NCBI RefSeq assembly: GCF_000327385.1
Contig: NW_008706746.1
Span: 4,494,156 to 4,558,155 of the forward strand
Source of the DNA: Lottia gigantea
Taxonomy: Eukaryota > Mollusca > Gastropoda > Lottiidae
Direction of reading: 5' to 3'
DNA: 64,000 nt
In this document: piece after piece, positions 50,334-61,045 of the stretch
Layout: each line of letters opens with the position of its first letter
How positions within the stretch are numbered: position 1 is the first letter of the stretch
Made by a program: the position numbers and the translations under genes
Notes under the pieces: generated by a model
What the model saw: only the letters and a program-made list of their open reading frames with translations
The model's database searches: none
What the model was told of the DNA's origin: nothing

Positions 50334-50657
50334 CAGGGTTCATACAGCACTTTGCCTCAAAAATGCAAAGACTTTTCAAGGACTCTAGGCTTTGAAATTC
50401 AAGGACTTTTCAAGGATATTAGTCTGACAGAATACACATGTACCTAACTTCTGAACTGTGAAATCAATAAAGATAGTTAATATTTGTCAATGGGGTTAAT
50501 GATAAAAATATACACAATTTGACTCAACTCAAAATTCAAGGACTTTTCAAGAGAAAATGTTTTTTTTTTATGGTGTTTTCAAAGACTTTTTTTGAAATCA
50601 AGGTTTTTTAAGGCAACGGACGGAATTGAAGGGTTTTTCAAGGCTGTGCGAACCCTG
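50334..50657. mobile_element. hAT-like MITE with CAGGGTTC termini
   Basis: The element begins CAGGGTTCATACAGCACTTT and ends with the reverse complement of CAGGGTTCGCACAGCCTTG. TGTAAC flanks it directly on both sides (50328-50333 and 50658-50663). The interior repeats AAGGACTTTTCAAGGA-type motifs. CAGGG termini are typical of hAT; a 6-bp duplication rather than 8 may reflect decay. Confidence 0.7.
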
Positions 50658-52027
50658 TGTAACATAATTTACAGAGCAAAGTGTCTGCTCACTTAGAAAG
50701 GTTACATCAAGCTGTTTATAACTTACACGGCAATAGCATTGTCTGCTAATCATTCGCAAGTAGTCACATGGTTAGTCTTGTCTTCTGCCATCTTGACTAC
50801 AGGCTGCTACTTTGATTAACCACCTCCTCACCTACCTCTCACCATATCTTTTAAAGTTATTTTGTTTTTATATATTGGGACTGCCTTTTATAGCATAATT
50901 TCATTCTACTATTCTACCCCAAAGTAGTAGGTGTTTCAATTTTAGTTTATTAATGAGATGTTCTTTTCTGCTTAGATCATCCGTTTACAATTTATCAATG
51001 GTTTCACCCTTCCTTTATTCATTATTCAATTATGTTATTTCATTTTCACATTGTGTAGTCCCCTAGTGCCAAATAAAGTTTATAGTGTTTTGTTATAAAT
51101 GTATTATTAGTTTTGTAGGGCTTAAAACATACCAACACGCTGACTCAGACTGTAACAAAGCTTACTTGCTATCTTTGGATCCAGGTTCCATAATAGGTCT
51201 ACAAGTTAGAGGGGTTGAACAGAATATCTAACTGTTCTGGTGACGCAAAAAAAAATACCAGCGTCAAGTGTACAAGCCTTTGTCTTTCAATATTAACCAT
51301 CCTACTTCACAAAGCTTTTAAAATAGTTCAAAAGAATATAAAATTCAAAATCAACATTTTAGAGAAGACACAGTCAAAAATGACAATGATACCACAGTGC
51401 TAGAGACAATAATTTGCATTTTTGTCAATAATGGCACCTCATTCAACAATTGTGTAAAGCACTGCTATGTGGTTATAAATTATTGACATGCACTGAATTT
51501 AAATCTCACTTCAGGTGTGGTTTTTTGAAAGTGTCACCAGTGAGCAGCCACAAGTCACAAAAATTGGAAAAAATAAAGTTGTTTTATAGATTCTAAAATG
51601 TGACTGACTCATGGAAGTCAGTACACATTTCTAAAATATCTTTTGCTTTATCTTGATCATATATAGTTTCCAAAATAATTAAGGGTCAGACTAGGCCAGG
51701 TTTTTTGTGGGGACCATGAAAATCCACTCGGAGGTATAAATATCACTATATCATGCAAACATTTATCTCTAAATGCTGACTTTACACTATTTCAGAAGAA
51801 AAATTGCCAAACTTCATCATGTCTCAGTTGACAAATTAGTCACAGGCTTATAGGTTACAAAATACAAGAAGAATTACATTTCAAAAGATAAGATATTTTA
51901 GGCAGACGGACAAAAATAGCTGTAATTTACATGAATTGAATTTCATATGGCCTGAAGATCAAGTTTCTGACAGGTAGAAATGTATTTTTTTAAACTTTTG
52001 ATGTCTGCTTTGGTCTATTACCATCTT

Positions 52028-52147
52028 AGACCTGGCCATGTATTCTCGAAAACGATCTTAGTGCTAGGATGTCCTAGAATCAATGTTAGAAGATGAGCCT
52101 AGGACATCCTAGAGCTAAGATCCTTTCCAGAATACATGGCCAGGTCT
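52028..52147. repeat. 120-bp near-palindrome (fold-back MITE)
   Basis: The left arm from AGACCTGGCCATGTATTCT and the right arm (reverse complement AGACCTGGCCATGTATTCT) are identical for 19 bp and remain similar almost to the centre (GATCTTAG, then CTAGGATGTCCTAG), leaving only a short loop. No obvious duplication flanks it. It could be a very small MITE or a structured RNA fold when transcribed. Confidence 0.75.
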
Positions 52148-53493
52148 GCAAATATTTACTTTGGAACACTGAACAAAATCTGATATTTGAGATTGTTAGC
52201 TAAGATTTACTTTGCATCTTTAGTCATTATGACTAATGGCCCAGATAACTTTGTGCTATTTCATGAAATATGAAAGATTTTTGACAAGAATGTGAAAGAA
52301 ATCCACCCATTTAGATATCCCTTTATAATTCAGAGTATCTTTACACACTTCAAGATTTCTTAAGATTCTTTGCCTCTTTCTGAATTAAACTTAGACTTAG
52401 GACTGTTCGGAAAATTTGCAACAATTTTCTACTTGAAATACAATTTCCAAGCAGTCTTGTTGCCTCATCTAAAATAACATATTCCCATAGCAAATAACAG
52501 CTGTTTGACAAAATCCCTATAATATTGTTTGATTGAATGGACCAGCGACATGCATTCAAACTTCACAAGTACAAAGGTTAAACAGTACAAACATGTCGAG
52601 GTTGGATGTGAGGCCATTTTTTATGCGTCTGTGTTGTGTACTATAAATAAATAGGGTGGGGTACATCGTCTACATGTTATCAAGCAGGTGACAAGAATAG
52701 GTGTGTTGTTGTCCTTCCTACATTTGATCATTTCTTTAATTAGCTAGCCACTCAAGCCAAGATTATTTAATAAGCTTGAAATTTACTGTTTCCTAAGTGA
52801 ATGAGTCAATCTAATATTATGTCATGAGTTTTAGTAACTTATTAGACAGCCAATACCATATCAATACAATTAAGAATATTATGCAAAGATGACACTACCA
52901 ATTTCCAAATTTTAATTGTAGCTGATGTTATCATGCAAAACCTGTAGTATAAATGGTTCAGACTGTTTATCTGATTTGAAAAACTAGCCATTTAATAATT
53001 TCTATAATGTATCAGTAAGAAAGGTTAAAAAATCTGATGGCCCAATGATCAATGTCAAGTTTGTTTTATAAAAATATCTCTTGAATTATTTTTTTTTAGA
53101 AGAATGTCCTACTTTAAAACAGTAACAAACCCTTACAAATAACCTGGACAATGAACTGAATATGTTAAATGATATTTTTAAATCATAGTTTACCGTTTGT
53201 ATATTAGGTAAGAGTGGTTGTAACAACAACAAACAATTGAAGTTACGAAAGGTTATTGAAATATATTCAAAATCTAGAAAAATGATTGTAATGTAAGTCA
53301 ATTGCTGTTGTCTCTGTTTTTAAAGTTCCCTTATCTCAGGATGAAAAGTGTAGTCACTTTAGAAAGAGCATGAAAAGAAATATTTTGATTTGCATCTTAA
53401 TCAGACTGGACAATGACAAGTGCTTCCCAAGAAAGAAGAGGTACTACACTCTTAATATTAGCACCTCACTTATAGTCAAACTTTGCCAGCAGA

Positions 53494-54627
53494 GATGACA
53501 CATACAAAATTTTCAAAAATAAATATTATTGTAAATAATACGTTTTGTGTTTCAACCAATCCTGTGGTGTGTGGTTATTTTCTGCATACTATTAATAAAA
53601 CAACATCCGGGTCATTCTTCGAGAAACCCGCCAAGGCTGTTAAACACTTGTTGTAATTTTGCAGTTTTTAAACTACGATTACCAGCCGTTTACTTGCCGA
53701 TCGGCTTTTGTTTCTTGTAAGATAAGTAGCATATTATTGTCTGATTAATTTCAGTGTTTGAATGGATCGTGTCAGCGACGAGTTAGTCATAATATTAGTA
53801 AAAAAAAGCGTTTGGTGCTTGGCCTCGTTTTCGTTTGGTTGATACAACATGGCGGGTTTTCTTCCTGTACATGAGCGTGTGCCTCTTTATTCCGTAAAAA
53901 AGTCGACTGTATTGCTTCCCGACGTTTGCTCATCACCTCCTTTAAACATTCTTATATTTGGTTCTTCATATATAAAACGGTTAGCGGTTTATTTATCGCA
54001 TTTTAATCATGTTAATTTGGATTTGGATCGGCGTGTGTGTCGAGTAACTTGCTGGGGACATGGCGGTCTGTTAGTCCGCAATGATCCGCACGGAAGACTG
54101 TCCGTCACGAACTCGAGATTTTCGGAAATGGATATAATTATGCTCCATCTAGGATCGAATGATTTGTGCGACATTTTATCATTTCCGTCGGTTATAGCTC
54201 GGGATGTCTTTGACTTCGCTAAAGATGTGTTGTGTGTTTGGCATCCCAAGTTAGTTATAATAAGCCAACTTTTGCCCAGGCAGTGTGAACCTTATAACGG
54301 CTATAATGCCAAGATTTTGGCTACCAATATGGAGTTAGAGGCTCTTTGTTTTTCTGAGAGGTACATTACATCTTGGAGGCATAGAGCTGGGCTCCATCGG
54401 CCCCTTGTAAATATTTATGCTGCTGATGGTATTCATCTTTCTAATATGGTGGGAAATTATAAATTAATGAAAAGTTTGCGTGATGCTCTATTGAGGGGCA
54501 TGCGTTACCATCTACGCATGGTAGGTCTGTTTCATGTCTCTTGGGAGATATGTGGTACCTTGGGTGCCTGTTTTTTATCATTCATTCTCTGATGATATGT
54601 GATGACACATACAAAATTTTCAAAAAT
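53494..54627 (+). mobile_element. 1.1-kb insertion with perfect 27-bp direct repeats, carrying an SGNH ORF
   Basis: A 27-bp sequence starting GATGACACATACAAAATTTT occurs at 53494-53520 and again, identical, at 54601-54627, and the similarity stops exactly at both outer ends. The 1,080 bp between contain a 328-bp leader, an intact 247-codon ORF and a 3' end at TGATGATATGT directly after the stop. Long target duplications are typical of target-primed reverse transcription. There is no poly(A) tail, reverse transcriptase or terminal inverted repeat, so the element may be a retrocopy or a non-autonomous retroelement mobilised by a LINE with a short-repeat 3' end. Confidence 0.7.
53849..54592 (+). 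CDS. SGNH/GDSL-like hydrolase ORF, intronless, mobile-element associated
   Basis: The 247-residue ORF starts at ATG in ACAACATGGCGGG, a good initiation context. All four blocks of the SGNH hydrolase fold are visible: ILIFGSSYIKRL (nucleophile Ser39/40), TCWGHGGLLV (oxyanion Gly, about 72), MLHLGSNDLCD (Asn104 of GxND) and YAADGIHLS (Asp193 and His196). SWRHRAGLHRP and LRDALLRGMRY are a conserved-looking C-terminal pair; the last 20 residues are hydrophobic. Codon use and GC content differ from the AT-rich surroundings. SGNH domains are known in the ORF1 of CR1/L2 LINEs and in some tyrosine-recombinase retroelements; which applies here is not decidable by eye. It is encoded opposite to laminin and is probably not a host housekeeping gene. 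Confidence 0.75.
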   Translation: MAGFLPVHERVPLYSVKKSTVLLPDVCSSPPLNILIFGSSYIKRLAVYLSHFNHVNLDLDRRVCRVTCWGHGGLLVRNDPHGRLSVTNSRFSEMDIIMLHLGSNDLCDILSFPSVIARDVFDFAKDVLCVWHPKLVIISQLLPRQCEPYNGYNAKILATNMELEALCFSERYITSWRHRAGLHRPLVNIYAADGIHLSNMVGNYKLMKSLRDALLRGMRYHLRMVGLFHVSWEICGTLGACFLSFIL

Positions 54628-57225
54628 GTGGAAAATGTTTAGAGTAAACGTGGAGAAAAGATTGATGTTCTTCTGTGAAAAAACACTTTTTGTGTTTCTG
54701 TCCACAATTAACCCTTTCGTTCTATTTTGTTGAATTTTTTCTACTCTAGTCCACTGTAACCTTCATGAACTCAATTCTCAAATCCCTCAAAATAATATTA
54801 TGAAGCCCAGTAATCTTACAAAAGATGAAGGAAAATATTTTTAAAAATCAGTGTGGAAAAGCTAAGAGGGTAATCCATGAGTAATTAACAGTTTATGAGA
54901 ATTGTCAACATATTTGAAGGCGGCCATTAAAATTTTCAAGAGTTTTTAAATCTCTTTCAACAAGCCTGTCCTGTTCTGTGTATGTTGTGTTGATTTAATC
55001 TGTTTATTTTTCATTGATACCTATAAGATCAGTAATAAGCTAATAAGAGCTATATTAAACTATATTAAACTATCCTTCACTGAACCTCTCACCCATCCAT
55101 TACACCCCAATAGATTACCCTCTAGCCTTCTCTTTCACTCTTTTGTTTGTTCTTCAACTTATCAATGTGATACTGATAGGGGGTCAATAAGGGTCAACTG
55201 GAATGACCACAATAGATTTCATTACCTTCCGATTGAAGAGCACCTTGTTTCTGAAGAACTTCAACACATTGTGTATTGAGATATATATCATGTCCTTGAT
55301 GATCAAACAATACAAGATAAATGAAAATCATAGTGGGTGGTCGTGGTCAAAACAAATTGCAGAAAAATTGGCTGTTGTGTCCATTTATTTTTAAAAAGCA
55401 TACAATACATTTCTTTTTGACCATTCCTTTTTCTTGGTATATATTTATTCTTAAAAAACTTAATAATAAAACTCAACATGTTCATCAAATTTATGACAAC
55501 AAACTTCCTATAATCTCCAAAACACTATCAATCAATATTTTCGAGCTTGCAATTGAAATAGCATTAAATAACCTTTATGTTTGAGAGCTGAAAATTAAGT
55601 ACATTTTTACAGCTAATACCTGAAGTTGGTTATATATTAATAAAAGTTCTGGTCAAGTCATCCTGACCAAACTAATTTCTCACAGTATGTAATGATTTAA
55701 ATTTGCAGCTGTTCATGATTTGACGGTTTGTTTACTTTAAACTGCCTTGGACAATATGTAGTTCCAGGCTATGATGAAATTGTTTTTTCTATCAACCTAG
55801 TAAGTCACACCAGTGCAAAAAACCTATGGTTCATAACAATCATAACAATACATGTGTGTTGACAACCATCAAACTTCAAGAGCACAAAAAATCTGCACAT
55901 TAAATGGCAAAGCTATACATTGTAATTTTGATATATACCAAGCTCCACTGAATTTCTCAAAGATCTAATGATCAGAATTGATCAAAGTGTATATTTCAAA
56001 CTCATGAATTTATCATAGTTTTTTGTGAAAAAGTAGTGCTATTATTAACTGTTTTGCAAGTGTGCTATTTCTTATTGTAAAAATGCATTAATTTGTGAGA
56101 TATTTTAATAAATAGTGAGCCAGGACTGCAAATAGGTCCTTTAGTTTGTATTTCTATCTTCATTTTACCTCATCAAAATTATCCATTCATATTTATCTCA
56201 AATTTTATAGAGCAGAAAAATCAGTGATTAAGATATATGACCTGTATATTACTATTCAATGTTGAATTTTTTAAGTTGTGAAAATAAATTTCACCAAGCT
56301 AATTCATTTAATGAATTCACAAACATACAAATTCGAGATCTTGAATGTATTGAAGTATTTATAAAGCTAATAAGCTTGTTTAAAATGACCATTTCAGAAT
56401 CGAATTCAAACTTCATAATAAAGTAATATATATCTATCATAATAAGTAGTTAAATGAAAAATTAACCCTTTCATAGTGCCCTCAAATCAATCCCCTCATA
56501 TCTATGCTACAAATCTTACAAACTCAAGCATAATTGATGGCTAAATGAGCAACTTTTTGTGTTTGCGGATGGCTTAGTAAAGACAGCTGGCAAGGTGTCC
56601 AGATGGGGGAATCCTCTTTAATTTATGACATTATTCCTGTGGGGGACTTTCCTCTCCTCATTTGTTTCCTGACCCAATACCACACAGCTTCTCTGTTAAT
56701 AGGATGGTTTTGCATGTAATCACAGCTTAAGAATGGTATCAGGCATAAATGGCAGAAATATATTAAAAAAACAAGGGAGAATAAATTCTGAGGACCATTC
56801 CAATTCTAACCCATCTCGGAGAGGTGGTCTCAGAATGGACTTGATAAATTGGTGTAATGTAAATGGTTACTGTTCCGAGAACTCTTTACTGTGCATGCCC
56901 CACAAGGGACATTGGCCTTTTGCTGCAGAATTTCGTAATTATTCAGTGAAATGGTTGATTACATCCAGATGTCTTTGATTACATCAGGGTGACTACAAGG
57001 ATTAATTTGAACTTCTTAAACAAGAGTTCTATAGATAACCATGCCTAGAATGCTTTTCATTTACACTACAACTGAATAACTGTTCTCAAATAACTTGAAT
57101 GCAATGTAATCCAGATGCCGAATGGAACACTTTATATCGGCCTAGTGCAAAAAGGGCTAAAGGGTGAAATTATGATAAGACAAAGTTGACTGTAAAATGA
57201 AATTCTGTTTACAGTTCAACACTTA
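54628..57225. other. Non-coding AT-rich stretch
   Basis: I see no supported gene, RNA gene or paired repeat. Short reading frames here have no recognisable composition. Confidence 0.6.
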
Positions 57226-57229
57226 AGGC

Positions 57230-57789
57230 TAGCGCACACGACAAATTTCATTCGTGTCTCCCAACTCAGCTCGCAGCTTTCGTTGGTTTCCCTCGCACAC
57301 GCTAAGCTTAGAGCTTTCGGGATGTCGAGTCATAGATGTCTCAAAATAATTAGATCACGTGACATTCTCATATGACTTATACAAAATGTCGGACGTCGAC
57401 AACCCTTCGAATGATTCAGAATATGAAGAAATATTACTTCTTCTTTTGTTGTTGCGTCGTCGCAGACGAAGAATACTTGCATACGTCCACCAACTTGTCT
57501 TCGATAGTTGCTTCAGATACAAACTCGCATTCACCGATGGGCGCAGCCATTTTTGTTTGATCACGTGCTAGCGCCTGCGCCCCAGTTCAAAGTTGAAAGC
57601 TAGGAGCTTTCGAGTGCGCACACAAGGTATTTTTCATTCGAGGAAAAAATTATCAAACATGACGGATAATTTCCTTAACGCCTCGAATGAAAAAAAGCTT
57701 ACGTAAACTCTGCGCACACAAGAGCTGCGAGCTGAGCTGAGAGGCACAAATGAAATTTTGCTCAGCTGGGAGCTCTTGTGTGCGCTAGC
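57230..57789. mobile_element. MITE flanked by TTAA, with transposase start (PIF/Harbinger-like)
   Basis: The left end GGCTAGCGCACACGA and the right end (reverse complement) GGCTAGCGCACACAAGAGCT form TIRs, and TTAA lies directly outside each (57226-57229 and 57790-57793). The interior has a 61-residue + strand ORF resembling the N-terminus of Harbinger-type transposases. The TTAA flank could be a piggyBac-style duplication or the TTA/TAA of Harbinger extended by chance; the ORF favours Harbinger. The element is GC-richer than its surroundings. Confidence 0.8.
57386..57571 (+). pseudogene. N-terminal fragment of a PIF/Harbinger-like transposase
   Basis: The ORF reads MSDVDNPSNDSEYEEILLLL, then a Leu run, an Arg run and ILAYVHQLVFDS. 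An acidic start followed by poly-Leu, poly-Arg and an aromatic-V-H motif is the usual beginning of Harbinger (HARBI1-like) nucleases in marine invertebrates. The catalytic DDE region (over 250 residues) is absent, so this is the stub left in a deletion derivative. Assignment is by eye from composition and order only. Confidence 0.5.
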
Positions 57790-58671
57790 CTTAATGAAAT
57801 ACTGTTTGAAATATGAGCTAGATAAGACAATAGTATGTATATGAGATATGAGTCAAAGAGATGGAGACAATAAAAAGTCACACCTCTAGATAAGTACAAC
57901 ATATCTGTATCACAGGGTGTGACAATATGATTGTATTGATATTAAACTTGTATCATTTATCTGGTGGCAAATCGCGTCTCCTTCCAACACATACAAAATA
58001 TTTCTTATTTACAATCTACTTGTTAAGAATATTATATGCTTCATATTTCATTTACCAGCGAGTGACCTGCTAATTGGTATCAGATTTTAATTTTTGTGAT
58101 AATCATATTTTCTACCGGCAAATGTGCAGAAAGGATGATGTAAACATAAAATTTTGATTTCAAAATTTCCTGTTATGTGGGCTATACAAGAAATTAAGGG
58201 TATTTCTTCATCTACAATAATCTATTTTATTGTATATATGTTCGTTAAAAAGAAAATATCATATATCATATATTACTATTATTACTATTTGTATGTTTGT
58301 ATCAGAAGAATTATCATCAGTACAAGTATGTCAAATCTATAAATCTATGCCAGAGTTTAATGTCTGCACATTGCTCTGTGACCTAGGCCAATACTTTCAT
58401 TGAGACTCGTCTCAATACACCCTAACACTAATTTATTCGTATCTATCTTTTCTACCACTTACTTAAACAACCAAATAAATATTATAAAACGATAAGGAGG
58501 GATATTTATATATGATAACATAGATTAACACAACTCTCTACTTTAATAAATCTAAAAAGGGATAACCATGTCATTTGTCTGAGCAAATTTCTCAGCAAAT
58601 CCAGCAAAATTTTTACTTTGGAGTTTCCAATTGATGCCCAATTCAACTAAATAACAAACAAAAACTGTGTT

Positions 58672-58850
58672 TCCACTGAAAATTGTTAAAGCTGGCTTTT
58701 GCTTTTCCACTGAGTAAAGTGAAAGCCGGCTTTATGCTAGCTTTGATTTGGCCCCCATTAAATTGCTGAATGATTCGGCAGTGGAAACGCATGAAAGCTA
58801 GTTAAAAACTGGCTCAAAGTTGCCCTTTTCATTCAGTGGAAACACAGTTT
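58672..58850. mobile_element. Small MITE, ~180 bp
   Basis: The terminus AACTGTGTTTCCACTGAA is repeated in inverse at the right end (TTCAGTGGAAACACAGTT), 18 of 18 bases. Internal AAAGCTGGCTTT and AAAGCCGGCTTT motifs and an internal GCAGTGGAAACGC add subterminal repeats. No clear target duplication was found. Confidence 0.8.
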
Positions 58851-59732
58851 ATCCTTAACTTTAAAAGAAAAAGTGAGGACTTTTCATTTCATTTTGTTTC
58901 ATTTTGAGCTACACCTCAAATGATGTTGATATTAACACTAATAATCAATATTGACTACAGCTTTTAGATGATATTAATATTTTTCTTGTCCGATACCAGG
59001 CTCTAGTTTTAAGGGTGTCACTCAAAGCTGATTTTGCATCTTTAAAATGAGTGATAAATATATACATTCTTCTTTAGATCCACTAGTTATTACAATGGAT
59101 ACAGAAACAAATCTTAATTCAGCTGTATGTAGCTGAAACATTTCTACATTTGGTATGCAGATGTATAATCAAATTCTAAATTTGATGGAAAAGCTTAATT
59201 TTGTTTTGCACATGCGCATTATTAACTTTATTTATTATCCAAATTTCATCAAATTAGGCATGTATGTGTAGAATAAAATTCTGTATTACAATTGAATTCA
59301 TGTAGTGCGCAATTCTTATTTTTTATCCAAATTTTTTCAAACTTGGTATGTATGTATTTGAATAGACAATTTTTTTAACTGTACACCTTCGTATGTACCT
59401 GCGTAACACGTCTTGCATCAGTACTGTTAAGGGAAAAGTTCTAGTTTTTCAGTTGGTTTTAGGGTTCATTTTTTTTAAAATGGGTATGTGTGTTACTAAT
59501 ACAGGCTACCTAATCTGAATCCCCTGCCATGGATAAATACATGTGTCATCAATATCACTGACACAGTTTACCAATAACCCTCCGTCATAAATATTCCCAT
59601 TACAAACAATACATTGACCTCATTCAAACATATACTCATTTGAGATATGTGACCCCTTAAATTACTTATAGTAAATCATTTTTGGTTTAGGGTGGGGTAA
59701 TGTAAAATTACACTAAGTCCTAAACTTTAATC

Positions 59733-60050
59733 TTAAAGGGACACACGCGCTATTTTGGGGGGTTGCTTTGAGTCTTGAAAATATGTAAATAGTCTACAGA
59801 AGTGCTAGAGATGTACGAAAATCGTATAATTCATTCCAAAATATCTCAAACTAGAAGTGTTTCTCACTATTTCTATAGATGTCTTGTCACAGAGTATCTT
59901 AAAATGATGAGTTGTCATGTTAATATTCAATCACACATAATTCAGGACACACATGGATTTGAACGCTCAAATTTCGACAGTGAGCTGATTGGCTTAGCTA
60001 AAAAATTCTTGTTGATTGGTCAGGAAGAATAGCACACCTGTCCCTTTCAA
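59733..60050. mobile_element. MITE-like element with AAAGGGACA termini
   Basis: The left end TTAAAGGGACACACGCGCTA matches the reverse complement of the right end (TGAAAGGGACAGGTGTGCTA) with a few differences. The interior shares blocks (ATCTCAAACTAGAA and ACACATGGATTTGAA) with 62547-62775. The 76-codon frame inside has no recognisable protein. Confidence 0.65.
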
Positions 60051-60829
60051 GGGATACCATTATAACAATAAAAACTTGCAAAAGGCGCTTAACAAAACTT
60101 TTAACTGAAAGTGCTTGCATATATTTAACAGAACTTTACATTCCTGATTATTTATGATTATGGACTCTGGACCTTAAGATATTTACATTCAGTAGGCATT
60201 TATATTTGTAAATTTTTACCATGAACATGTAAAATATCAACAAAGACTTTGATGAAAAAGATTCTAAAAACAAAAATCACAGCTAACAGTTTACACCAAT
60301 ACATCCAAAACAAGAGTTTTGTGGTTGTGGACCAAGGATATAAATAAAACTGGATAGAGATATAAATCACACTACTGTTATTTCTCTCCAACCTTTATTA
60401 ATTAGATCCTTGACATAATATATTTGTTTGACATCTAATACCACATTGTTCAAATGATCAGCATAATTATAAAACAATAGTATTATTATGTGATACATGT
60501 AGCCATAAGCACATAAATCGGTTATAGTTAGAAGATAAACCATTAAGTGTAAGAATCTGAGAAATGCAGCAAAATTCTTTGAATGGATATAGTTGCCTTA
60601 TCATTCACTTTGAATAAAATCATTTGTATATACTCATAACAAGCTCAGAGTAATTAGTAAAATTGTAAATGAGGAGCTCTAAGTAAGTAAACAAAATACT
60701 TAGATGACTGTATCAATTAAGTTATTACTTATTATGTCTGTTGTTTGCTAGTGACATTCATATACATGATTAATCTTGATATATGTTTTAAGTCTGTTAC
60801 TGATGTGTATTCATAATCAAACCAAATCA

Positions 60830-61045
60830 ACAGTACTATTAACATTATTAACTATAAACATTATTAACTATTAACATTACTAACTATATTACAGAACTAT
60901 TAACATAACATTACTAACTATTAACATTACTAACTATTAAAATTACTAATAATTAACATTATTAAATATCAACATTATTTACTATTAACATTACTAACTA
61001 TATTACATTACTATTAACATTACTAACTATTCACATCACTAACTA
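60830..61045. repeat. AT-rich tandem repeat (ATTAACATTACTAACT variants)
   Basis: Imperfect repeats of a 10-20 bp motif (TTAACATTACTAACTA and shorter versions) run for about 215 bp. Low-complexity, no coding content. Confidence 0.85.

Noticed and set aside
59802-60032. 76-codon + strand frame as a gene
   Set aside because: It lies wholly within a MITE-like element and resembles no family.
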